Positions 6,777 to 12,283 of a DNA stretch of 12,283 bases are shown one piece after another. The position numbers were made by a program, and so were the translations under genes. Each line of letters begins with the position of its first letter. Positions within the stretch are counted from its first letter, which is position 1. The stretch spans positions 1-12,283 of the forward strand of contig CAKUFZ010000038.1 in the NCBI GenBank assembly GCA_934654475.1, given 5' to 3'. Below the pieces are notes generated by a model. That model worked only from the letters and a program-made list of their open reading frames with translations. It searched no databases and was not told where the DNA came from. Source of the DNA: an uncultured Coriobacteriales bacterium (GTDB taxonomy: Bacteria > Actinomycetota > Coriobacteriia > Coriobacteriales > UMGS124).

Positions 6777-7943
6777 TTACTTCGCCTGGGCCAGGCAGTC
6801 CTCGACGGCCGTGAAGATGGCCTTGGAGGTGACGGTGGCGCCGGAGACGGCGTCGACGCCCTCGAGGCCGTTGGCGGCCACGATGGCGTCGGGCAGCTGC
6901 TCGATGGCCTTGGAGCCGATGCCCTGGGTCTCGGAGTTGTCGCCGACGGTCACGGTCGCGACCTTGCCGTCCTTGACCTCGACGGTCACGGGCACCTTGC
7001 CGCCGATGCCCTTACCCTCGGCGTTGTAGGTGCCGTCCTTGAGAGCGCCAGCGGCGGCGTCAGCGGGAGCAGCGGCGTCAGCCTCGTCAGCCACGACAAC
7101 CTCGAAGCCGTACTCGCTCCAGATGTCCAGGGCGTCGGGGTCGGTCATGCAGAAGTCGAGGAACGCCTTGGCGGCCTCGGCGTTGGGGGCGTCGGTGCAG
7201 ACAGCGCCGGGGTAGACGATGTCCTTGTGCATGTCGGCGGGAACGGTGTAGATGGCCTCGATGCCCTCATAGCGATAGACGTCGGAGCTGTACACGAAAC
7301 CGATGGTGGCGTCGCCCGTGGAGACATAGGAGGCGCAGGTGCCCACCTTGTCGGCAAGCATGACCTTGTCCTTGATCTCCTCAGCGAACTCGCCGTCGAC
7401 ACCCTCCTCGGCGCTGTAGAGACCGGCGGCGTACAGAGCCTGGCAGGTGTACTTGCCAGCGGGAACGGTGGCCGGGTCGCCGATGGCGATGCTGGCGATG
7501 TCGTCGGCGACGACGTCCTCAACGGCAGCGACCTTGACGTCGGCGCCCTCGGCGGCAACGATGACCAGGTCGTTGTTGAACATCTTGATGCGGGTGTCGG
7601 CGTCGATGAGCTTGCCCTCTTCGGCCTTGTCCATGGTGCCCTTGGAAGCGGTGATCAGCAGGTCGACGACAGCGCCGCCCTTGAGCTGCTCGACCAGGTC
7701 GCCGGAAGCCTTGAACTGAGTGTCGGCGAACTCGACGCCGGTCTGCTCGGTGTAGAGCTTCTGGACCTCGGGCAGGGCCTTCTCCAGGGAGTTGGCGGCG
7801 AAAATCTGAAGGGCGCCCTCAGCAGCGGGAGCGGCCTCCTCCTTCTTCTCGTCGGCGAAAGCCAGGCCGGCGCAAGGAACGACGGCGAGGGCGGCACCGA
7901 GCATAGCGGCACCCTGAACAAAGGAACGACGGTTCATCTTCAT
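6777..7943 (-). CDS. modA: ModA, molybdate-binding protein fused to FMN-binding domain
   Basis: Exported molybdate-binding protein that delivers substrate to ModBC. The 388-residue protein begins with a Tat-type signal (NRRSFVQ at 4-10, hydrophobic core, probable cleavage after AFA at 28-30). A ModA core follows (about 44-285), with AANSLEKAL (49-57), QFKASGDLVEQL (76-87), GDPATVPAGKYT (155-166) and ADKVGTCASYVSTGDATIGFVY (197-218), typical of the family. After an Ala-rich linker (about 286-300) there is an FMN-binding domain (301-388) with GTYNAEGKGIGGKV, ETQGIGSKAIEQLP and DAVSGATVTS (364-373). In NqrC/RnfG-like proteins the Thr of this motif, here Thr370, carries FMN covalently through ApbE. 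Ordinary ModA is about 230-260 residues and lacks this domain. The ATG at 7943 has GGGAGGGG about 9 nt upstream. No lipobox is visible at Cys24 (VVPC). It is the first gene of modABC. Confidence 0.93.
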   Translation of the reverse strand: MKMNRRSFVQGAAMLGAALAVVPCAGLAFADEKKEEAAPAAEGALQIFAANSLEKALPEVQKLYTEQTGVEFADTQFKASGDLVEQLKGGAVVDLLITASKGTMDKAEEGKLIDADTRIKMFNNDLVIVAAEGADVKVAAVEDVVADDIASIAIGDPATVPAGKYTCQALYAAGLYSAEEGVDGEFAEEIKDKVMLADKVGTCASYVSTGDATIGFVYSSDVYRYEGIEAIYTVPADMHKDIVYPGAVCTDAPNAEAAKAFLDFCMTDPDALDIWSEYGFEVVVADEADAAAPADAAAGALKDGTYNAEGKGIGGKVPVTVEVKDGKVATVTVGDNSETQGIGSKAIEQLPDAIVAANGLEGVDAVSGATVTSKAIFTAVEDCLAQAK

Positions 7944-7992
7944 TTGAGAAATCCCCTCCCAAGGGACTCAGGCGACGGCGGGTTTGCCGTTG

Positions 7993-8037
7993 CTATCATT
8001 CGATAGGTTAACCATATGCCACAAAAGTGCAAGCATA
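7993..8037 (-). promoter_or_regulatory. Upstream region of modA with clustered dyads
   Basis: An AT-rich island in the 189-bp mogA-modA gap holds three adjoining dyads: CTATC-N4-GATAG (7993-8006), the palindrome GGTTAACC (8006-8013) and TATGC-N13-GCATA (8015-8037). It lies 50-94 bp before the modA start, where a promoter and operators are expected. A weak -35-like TTGCAC (8027-8032, minus strand) is present, but no convincing -10 could be fixed. The rest of the gap (8038-8132) is GC-rich with only weak hairpins. Regulation by molybdate through a ModE-like factor is a guess; the sites are not the E. coli ModE consensus. Confidence 0.4.
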
Positions 8038-8132
8038 AAATCAACCCGTATTGAGAAAATGCCGTCAGCGGCGCGGCAGCGGCGTGCAAACGCATGCGCC
8101 CACCCCGCGAGGACCGACGCGTGGCGCGATTT

Positions 8133-8606
8133 CTAGTGGCCGCCACCCGCGGTCATCTTGATGGCGTGGTCAAGCTGGTCGTACACGGCATCCCAGCACT
8201 CGCGCGCAGCCTTCTCGCTGCCGGGGAAGTTGATGACGAGATGGGTGCCGCGCTGCATGCAAAGCGCGCGCGAGAGCATCGCGCGACGCGTCTTCTGCAG
8301 GGAGGTGGCGCGGATGGCCTCGGCGATGCCGGGCACGTTGCGGTCGCACGCGTCCTGGGTCGCCTCGGGCGTGACGTCGCGCATGGACAGGCCGGTGCCG
8401 CCGCAGGTGAGCACGATGTCGGCATCCACCTCGTCGCAGGCCGTGATGATGGCGCGCGTGAGGTCGGCACGCTCGTCCTTGACCACGACGTGGGAGGCGA
8501 CGCTCCAGCCCTGTTCGGAGATGAGCGTCTCGAGCGCGGCGCCCGCCGAGTCGAGCGTGATGTCACGCGTGTCAGATGCGGTGACGATGGCGAACTTAAT
8601 GTTCAT
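8133..8606 (-). CDS. mogA: MogA/MoaB-family molybdopterin adenylyltransferase
   Basis: Adenylylates molybdopterin so that MoeA can insert molybdate. The 157-residue, single-domain protein has the family signature TCGGTGLSMRDVTPEAT (67-83), followed by GIAEAIRATS (93-102), LSRA (111-114) and the closing INFPGSEKAARECW (125-138). These are the conserved pterin- and nucleotide-site segments of the MogA/MoaB/Cnx1G fold. The ATG at 8606 has AAAGGGAA 4 nt upstream. A TTG at 8633 would add nine residues and lacks support. The gene follows moeA by 29 bp, so the two consecutive steps (adenylylation, then metal insertion) are encoded together. MogA and MoaB are hard to separate by sequence; the pairing with moeA is why I use mogA. 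Confidence 0.92.
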   Translation of the reverse strand: MNIKFAIVTASDTRDITLDSAGAALETLISEQGWSVASHVVVKDERADLTRAIITACDEVDADIVLTCGGTGLSMRDVTPEATQDACDRNVPGIAEAIRATSLQKTRRAMLSRALCMQRGTHLVINFPGSEKAARECWDAVYDQLDHAIKMTAGGGH

Positions 8607-8635
8607 GAGCTTCCCTTTCTCAAACTGACGCAAGA

Positions 8636-9910
8636 CTACAGCTGGGTGCCCTCAGGCAGGTCGATGCGCATGCAGAGAGCCTGCTCGCCAGCCTGCATGC
8701 CCATGTTGTCCTCGTCGATGACGATAAGGCAGTTGCAGCGCTCGAGGTCTCCCAACAGGGCAGAAGACTGCGTGCCGTGTTCGTAGGCGACCCAAGAGCC
8801 ATCCTCGTCCCGCTCGACCCTGCCGCGGTTGTAGAACGCGCGGCCCTCCTTCTTCTTGATGGGAGAGGTGAGCGTGGCGCGCACCTGCGGGCGGGCAAGG
8901 TCGGCATATCCCTGCATCTTGCGCAGCGCCGGGCGAATGAGCAGCTCAAAACCGACAGAGGCAGCCGCAGGGTTGCCCGACAGGCCAAAGACCGGCTTGC
9001 CCTCGACGATGCCGAACGTCTGGCGCTTGCCGGGGCGAAGCGACAGGTAGGAGAACACGGCCTGGCCCTGCGTGGAAATGACCTCTTGGATGAAGTCGAA
9101 GTCGCCCTGGCTTGCGCCGCCGGCAGAAATGACCATGTCGCAGCATGCAAGGGCCTCGTCGAGCACGGCCTTGATCGCCTCGCGGTCGTCGGGGACGATG
9201 CCGAACAGGCGCGGCTCACCGCCCGCCTCGCGCACAAGACCCGCAAGCGTCCAGGAGTTGCTGTCGCGGATTTTGCCACGCTCAAGGTCGGCGGGGGCCG
9301 TTGCCATGGACATGAGCTCGCTGCCGATGGTGAAGATGCCGACGACCGGGCGGCGGTAGACGTCGACCTCGCGGGCGCCGGCGGAGGCCAGCATGCCCAG
9401 AGCGTAGGCGTTCACGAACGTCCCGGCAGGCAGCGCAACCTCGCCGGCCTTGAACTCCTCGCCGGCAAGACGCACGAAGTTGCCCGGCTTCACGGGGGTG
9501 GAGAACGACACACGCGAACCGGTCTCACCTTCGCCGCTCACGACGTTAACGAGCTCAAATTTCTGCACGGCGTCGGCACCCTGGGGCATGGGGGCGCCCG
9601 TCATGAGGCGCACCGTCTGGCCAGGCTGAAGCACGCCGTCGAAAGCAGACCCCGCGCCGATGTAGCCCACGACGTCCATCTCGACGCAGGACGCCTCGCT
9701 TGCACCCTCAAGGTCGCACGACCTGACGGCGTAGCCGTCCATCGAGGAGTTGTCGAACGGCGTGACGTCGATGTCGCTCACGACGTCGTGCGAAAGGACG
9801 CGGCCCAGAGCATCGATGAGCTCCACACGCTGCTCGGGAAGCGCCCCCACGCGATCGAGCACGCGCGCCAAAGCCTCGTCAATGCTGATTCGTACGTTTG
9901 GATCAAGCAT
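8636..9910 (-). CDS. moeA: MoeA, molybdopterin molybdotransferase
   Basis: Inserts molybdate into adenylylated molybdopterin, releasing AMP and forming Moco, in the cytoplasm. The 424-residue protein is close to the usual length (about 400-410) and shows PFDNSSMDGYAVR (51-63), the MTGAPMPQGADAV segment (103-115), FTIGSEL (193-199), SGGASQGDFDF (262-272, acidic active-site region) and LRPGKRQTFG followed by FGLSGNPAAASVGFELL (308-324). The common TGDEL motif reads IGSEL here but keeps its glutamate. The ATG at 9910 is preferred: AAGAGGG lies 3 nt upstream, conserved MoeA sequence begins there, and the longer ORF (to 10090) runs through the promoter and leader hairpin. It is the first gene of the moeA-mogA unit. 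Confidence 0.95.
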   Translation of the reverse strand: MLDPNVRISIDEALARVLDRVGALPEQRVELIDALGRVLSHDVVSDIDVTPFDNSSMDGYAVRSCDLEGASEASCVEMDVVGYIGAGSAFDGVLQPGQTVRLMTGAPMPQGADAVQKFELVNVVSGEGETGSRVSFSTPVKPGNFVRLAGEEFKAGEVALPAGTFVNAYALGMLASAGAREVDVYRRPVVGIFTIGSELMSMATAPADLERGKIRDSNSWTLAGLVREAGGEPRLFGIVPDDREAIKAVLDEALACCDMVISAGGASQGDFDFIQEVISTQGQAVFSYLSLRPGKRQTFGIVEGKPVFGLSGNPAAASVGFELLIRPALRKMQGYADLARPQVRATLTSPIKKKEGRAFYNRGRVERDEDGSWVAYEHGTQSSALLGDLERCNCLIVIDEDNMGMQAGEQALCMRIDLPEGTQL

Positions 9911-9930
9911 GTACCCTCTTCTCATGCAAG

Positions 9931-9953
9931 TGTGCGCGCCGACGGCGCGCACA
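9931..9953 (-). promoter_or_regulatory. Hairpin in the moeA leader
   Basis: TGTGCGCGCC (9931-9940) and GGCGCGCACA (9944-9953) are perfectly complementary over 10 bp around a 3-nt loop. It lies within the roughly 55-nt leader expected from the TATAAT promoter, ending 20 nt before the moeA start codon and just upstream of the ribosome site. No U-tract follows, so leader control of translation or mRNA protection is likelier than termination. Confidence 0.6.
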
Positions 9954-9971
9954 GTTTGTACACAAGGGGCG

Positions 9972-10000
9972 ATTATAGCCGAGTAGGCAGCTTTTGCCAC
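9972..10000 (-). promoter_or_regulatory. Sigma-70-type promoter of moeA-mogA
   Basis: On the minus strand a perfect -10 TATAAT (9972-9977) follows a 17-bp spacer after GTGGCA (9995-10000), a 4/6 match to the -35 consensus. Transcription would start near 9965, giving a leader of about 55 nt before moeA. It lies within the 112-bp mobB-moeA gap, so moeA-mogA can be expressed independently of the upstream methyltransferase-coaE-mobB unit. Confidence 0.7.
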
Positions 10001-10004
10001 TCGG
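9979..10004 (-). promoter_or_regulatory. Dyad overlapping the moeA promoter
   Basis: CCGAGT-a-GGCA (9979-9989) pairs with TGCCACTCGG (9995-10004) through a 10-bp stem with one bulged A9985 and a 5-nt loop. It covers the whole -35 and most of the spacer, and begins 19 bp after the mobB stop. It could be an operator, a U-less terminator for the mobB transcript, or both. Confidence 0.5.
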
Positions 10005-10022
10005 GCATGGAATGTGATGGGG

Positions 10023-10634
10023 CTAACGACCGCCGCGGGCGATATGCGTCGCGATGTAATCGGCGATGGCTTCCTCGTCATCGAGGCCAAACGTCACGAG
10101 ACCAACGGCCTGGGCGGCGTCGTGAACCTCGGGGATGTCGCTCGCGACAGCCACCGTCAACTCGTCGGGCATGCGGCCGGCGTCCCTGCCGAGGTTGGCA
10201 TCGTCATATTCGAGGCGCCCGGTCTGCCTGACCGCGCGGACGAACTCCGCTGCGGCCACGGAGTCGCGCTCGTTGGTGGAACGCATGATCTCGACAGTCG
10301 GGATGTTGCCGCTGCCCCTGTAGCCCTCTACCAGCACGACGTCATGGGGAGCCATGAGCTCGATGATCTCATCGACTTCCATCTCGTGCTTCAGCTCGCG
10401 AATGAGGGCCATCTTGTCAGGCGAGGCAATGGCGACCTCGCAGGAGCCGGCCTGGCGATGGCGCCACGAGTCTTTGCCCTCGACGTCCACCTCAAAGCCC
10501 AGATGGCCGTGATGCTTGACGCTTCCCACGTCCAGGCCGCGTGCGCAAAGGCAAGAGATCACCTTCGTCACGAGGGTGGTCTTACCAGAGTTGTGCCTTC
10601 CAACAAAGGCAATGGCCGGGCTCTTTGTTTGCAT
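10023..10634 (-). CDS. mobB: MobB, molybdopterin-guanine dinucleotide synthesis GTPase
   Basis: GTP-binding accessory protein thought to assist MobA in attaching GMP to Moco (MGD formation). The 203-residue protein has a P-loop GRHNSGKTT (12-20), the MobB segment VKHHGHLGFEVDVEGKDSWRHRQAG (39-63) and a Walker-B-like LVEGYRG (101-107). The second half (about 108-203) ends with DIPEVHDAAQAVGL, typical of the family. The ATG at 10634 has TAGGTGAGG 5 nt upstream, a site that includes the coaE stop codon. The longer ORF to 10679 adds 15 residues overlapping coaE and is not supported. The gene lies 11 bp after coaE in one transcript. Its presence implies use of the bis-MGD cofactor, although mobA is not in the window. 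Confidence 0.93.
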   Translation of the reverse strand: MQTKSPAIAFVGRHNSGKTTLVTKVISCLCARGLDVGSVKHHGHLGFEVDVEGKDSWRHRQAGSCEVAIASPDKMALIRELKHEMEVDEIIELMAPHDVVLVEGYRGSGNIPTVEIMRSTNERDSVAAAEFVRAVRQTGRLEYDDANLGRDAGRMPDELTVAVASDIPEVHDAAQAVGLVTFGLDDEEAIADYIATHIARGGR

Positions 10635-10645
10635 GGATGCCTCAC

Positions 10646-11323
10646 CTACGGTCGCGTCGGGCAGTGTCGATGCCACCAATCATCGGCCATCTCGCGCAAA
10701 TGCTCAAGCCCCTTGTCGTTTACAAGCGTGGAAGTGCAGTACGAGGCACGCTGCTCGTCGGTAATCTGCAAGGCGTCCCGACGGTCGAAATCGGCGGGGT
10801 CCATGCCGCGGGCCTGCGCGTTGGAACGGCGTATGTCCCTGGGGCACAGAATACCCAAGACCTCGTCGGCCAGGGCAAGGGACTCCCCTGCCTTGTCGAT
10901 CAGCTGCACTTCGACGACGTTGACCACATCGCGAGACGACGCGCAGCACGAGCAGCCGCAGGCCAGGTGCTGGGCCAGGCGCACAAAGACACGGGGATGC
11001 ACGATGGAATTCAAAAGGTCGGTTGCCTCAGGGCTTGAGAACGCGCGCCAAGCCAAGGCCGGGCGGGAGATTCTCCCGAGAGGAAGGGCGTCGTCTGAAT
11101 CTGTAACGAATTCCTCATCGAATGAATCGGGGACGGGGCCGCTGCCTTCCTCGAGAATCTCAGGGCCAAACGCCTGCACGAGGGCACGGACAGTGTCGTC
11201 GTCCTCGAGCACCTCGTGCGAGATGGCGTCAAGGTCGTACACCGTGGCGCCAAGCTCCTTCAGGCGCCCCACAAAGGCAGACTTTCCCGAACCGATGCCG
11301 CCGGTGACAAACAGCGTGTACAC
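10646..11323 (-). CDS. coaE: Dephospho-CoA kinase (CoaE), divergent
   Basis: Phosphorylates the ribose 3'-OH of dephospho-CoA, the last step of CoA synthesis. The 225-residue protein has a P-loop GGIGSGKS (8-15), a DLDAISHEVL segment (30-39) equivalent to the family's DAD-x-I-x-H, FGPEIL (52-57), GRISRPALAWRAF (83-95), IVHPRVF (107-113) and a C-terminal RRDALQITDEQRASY...LVNDKG region. It is divergent: there is an acidic insertion (about 58-82), a cysteine cluster ACGCSCC (121-127), and the usual DIPLLFE-like segment reads VEVQLID (137-143). The start is GTG at 11323 with AGGGAGG 7 nt upstream; there is no ATG near the conserved N terminus. It lies 12 bp after the RNA methyltransferase and 11 bp before mobB. 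Confidence 0.85.
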   Translation of the reverse strand: MYTLFVTGGIGSGKSAFVGRLKELGATVYDLDAISHEVLEDDDTVRALVQAFGPEILEEGSGPVPDSFDEEFVTDSDDALPLGRISRPALAWRAFSSPEATDLLNSIVHPRVFVRLAQHLACGCSCCASSRDVVNVVEVQLIDKAGESLALADEVLGILCPRDIRRSNAQARGMDPADFDRRDALQITDEQRASYCTSTLVNDKGLEHLREMADDWWHRHCPTRP

Positions 11324-11330
11324 GCGGGTG

Positions 11331-11337
11331 CCTCCCT
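11331..11337 (-). promoter_or_regulatory. coaE ribosome binding site overlapping upstream stop
   Basis: AGGGAGG lies 7 nt before the GTG start of coaE and fixes this non-ATG start. It overlaps two bases of the TAG stop (11336-11338) of the RNA methyltransferase gene, suggesting coupled translation. Confidence 0.8.
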
Positions 11338-12190
11338 AGTGCTCGCAGAGATGCCAGAACGCCACGGCCGAGGCGGCAGCGACGTTGAGCGAGTCGACGC
11401 CGTGGGCCATGGGAATGCGCACCGTAAGATCGCAGCCGGCAATGGTGTCGTGGCACAGGCCGTCGCCTTCCGTGCCCAAAACCACTGCAAGCTTGTCAAT
11501 CTCATCGAGTTGAGGGTCGGCCAGGCTGATCGACTCGTCGGTCAGGGCGAACGCCGCCGTGGTGAACCCGAGGTCGCGCAACATGGAAAGGCCGGGGACG
11601 GGCCACTGCGTGTGGTCCGAACCGATGCGCGTCCATGGCACCTGGAAGACCGTGCCCATGCTCACGCGGGCCGCACGACGATACAGGGGATCGCAGCACG
11701 TGGGCGTCACAAGCACGGCGTCGACGTTGAGGGCCGCCGCGCTGCGGAAGATGGCGCCGACGTTGGTGTGGTCGACGATGCCCTCGAGCACCGCGATGCG
11801 GCGAGCTCCACGCACGACCTCTTCCACGCTGGGCAAAACGGGGCGGCGCATCGCGCACAGGGCACCGCGCGTCAAGTTGTAGCCCGTGAGCTTGGAGAGT
11901 TGCTCGACAGGGGCAACGAAGATGGGAAGGTCCTCGTCTTCGCTCACAAGGCCCGCCTGCACTGCCTGGCGGGCACGCTCGAGCGTCTCGTCGACCCACT
12001 TGGGAGCGACGAGGAAGGAAACGGGCACCATGGCGGCGTCAAGCGCGCGGTCGATGACCTTGAACGACTCGGCGATGCAGATGCCCTTCTCGGGCTCCAG
12101 GCGGCAGCGCAGCTGCGCCTCCGTCAGGCGAGCGTAGGCGTCGAGCCTCTCGTCTTCGAATGCCTCAATCTCAACAACGCGAATAGCCAT
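11336..12190 (-). CDS. TrmH/SpoU-family RNA 2'-O-methyltransferase
   Basis: Predicted SAM-dependent RNA ribose methyltransferase of the SPOUT class, acting on rRNA or tRNA; the exact target cannot be read from sequence. The 284-residue protein has an N-terminal substrate-binding region (about 1-120) and a C-terminal knotted domain with motif 1 LEGIVDHTNVGAIFRSA (135-151; Asn143, Arg149), motif 2 VVLGTEGDGL (236-245) and motif 3 VRIPMAHGVDSLNVAAASAV (257-276), which form the SAM pocket. The ATG at 12190 has AAGGAA 5 nt upstream. An in-frame ATG at 12211 would add only MSGEGSA, with a weaker site inside the right-edge hairpin. It heads the methyltransferase-coaE-mobB unit. Confidence 0.9.
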   Translation of the reverse strand: MAIRVVEIEAFEDERLDAYARLTEAQLRCRLEPEKGICIAESFKVIDRALDAAMVPVSFLVAPKWVDETLERARQAVQAGLVSEDEDLPIFVAPVEQLSKLTGYNLTRGALCAMRRPVLPSVEEVVRGARRIAVLEGIVDHTNVGAIFRSAAALNVDAVLVTPTCCDPLYRRAARVSMGTVFQVPWTRIGSDHTQWPVPGLSMLRDLGFTTAAFALTDESISLADPQLDEIDKLAVVLGTEGDGLCHDTIAGCDLTVRIPMAHGVDSLNVAAASAVAFWHLCEH

Positions 12191-12218
12191 GGCGCTTCCT
12201 TCCCCAGACATAAATCAG

Positions 12219-12241
12219 AACCACCCCTCAAAGGGGTGGTT
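12219..12241. terminator. Perfect 10-bp hairpin at right edge
   Basis: AACCACCCCT (12219-12228) and AGGGGTGGTT (12232-12241) pair perfectly around a 3-nt loop. It lies 28 bp upstream of the RNA methyltransferase start. Read on the minus strand it would end the transcript of an unseen gene to the right; on the plus strand it is followed by the partly T-rich TTGCTCTT. A second small hairpin, AGGGT-GTA-ACCCT (12249-12261), stands beside it. Confidence 0.55.
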
Positions 12242-12283
12242 TGCTCTTAGGGTGTAACCCTTGGGATGCCGGCCGGCGCCTCA
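12242..12283. other. Right-edge non-coding sequence
   Basis: Non-coding as far as the window shows. It contains the hairpin AGGGT-GTA-ACCCT (12249-12261) and a palindrome GCCGGCCGGC (12269-12278). No promoter for the minus-strand RNA methyltransferase unit could be identified here, so it may lie beyond the window. Confidence 0.3.

Noticed and set aside
7975..7990. ACGGC-N6-GCCGT hairpin in the modA leader
   Set aside because: Five base pairs in GC-rich DNA is easily chance, and it is not clearly placed relative to a promoter.
4095..8006. Long plus-strand open frames opposite modC, modB and modA (up to 555 codons)
   Set aside because: His-, Arg- and Gly-rich composition with no domains; they mirror well-identified minus-strand genes.
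8061..8077. Terminator after mogA: GCCG/CGGC stem followed on the minus strand by ATTTTCTC
   Set aside because: Only 4 bp of stem with a 9-nt loop; too weak to call, though the position and T-rich tail are suggestive.
10014..11339. 441-codon plus-strand open frame opposite mobB and coaE
   Set aside because: Runs across two well-supported minus-strand genes and their junction, with no ribosome site or domain.
1..12283. CRISPR arrays, tRNA or rRNA genes, insertion sequences
   Set aside because: No regularly spaced repeats, tRNA cloverleaf, rRNA-like stretch or transposase was seen in the reading.

Overview
The window is a GC-rich, gene-dense stretch dominated by molybdenum metabolism. It carries molybdenum cofactor (Moco) synthesis genes (moaC, moaA, mogA, moeA, mobB) and a molybdate ABC transporter (modA, modB, modC). 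Between and beside them are three housekeeping genes: uvrB (DNA repair), coaE (coenzyme A synthesis) and a TrmH/SpoU-type RNA methyltransferase. Strong GGAGG-type ribosome sites, a Tat-type ModA without a lipobox, and a ModA fused to an FMN-binding domain fit a high-GC actinomycete. My best guess is an anaerobic member of the Coriobacteriia (Eggerthellaceae-like), which commonly rely on Moco oxidoreductases and covalently flavinylated surface proteins. That placement is inference from protein style, not a database match.

Layout, left to right. Positions 1-1619: moaA then moaC on the minus strand, 5 bp apart, moaC ending at the window edge with its stop included. Positions 1620-1777: a divergent intergenic region. 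Positions 1778-3958: uvrB, the only plus-strand gene. Positions 3983-4029: a very strong hairpin between the convergent uvrB and modC. Positions 4059-7943: modA-modB-modC on the minus strand. Positions 8133-9910: moeA then mogA, minus strand, with a good promoter (perfect TATAAT) and a leader hairpin upstream. Positions 10023-12190: RNA methyltransferase, coaE and mobB, minus strand, spaced by 11-12 bp and clearly one transcript. The right end has a 10-bp perfect hairpin that looks like the end of a neighbouring unit.

How the genes work together: ModABC imports molybdate. MoaA and MoaC convert GTP to cyclic pyranopterin monophosphate. MogA adenylylates molybdopterin and MoeA inserts molybdate. 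MobB is a GTP-binding partner for the later guanylylation to the bis-MGD form used by DMSO-reductase-family enzymes. MoaD, MoaE, a MoeB-like activator and MobA are not in the window and must be elsewhere if the pathway is complete.

The most unusual part is the transporter. ModA has a C-terminal FMN-binding domain with a DAVSGAT covalent flavinylation motif. ModB is about twice the usual length, with an N-terminal membrane anchor, an unrecognised extracytoplasmic domain of about 190 residues and a long cytoplasmic tail. Both outward-facing parts of the importer therefore carry extra domains, which suggests a redox-linked or docking-modified molybdate uptake system.
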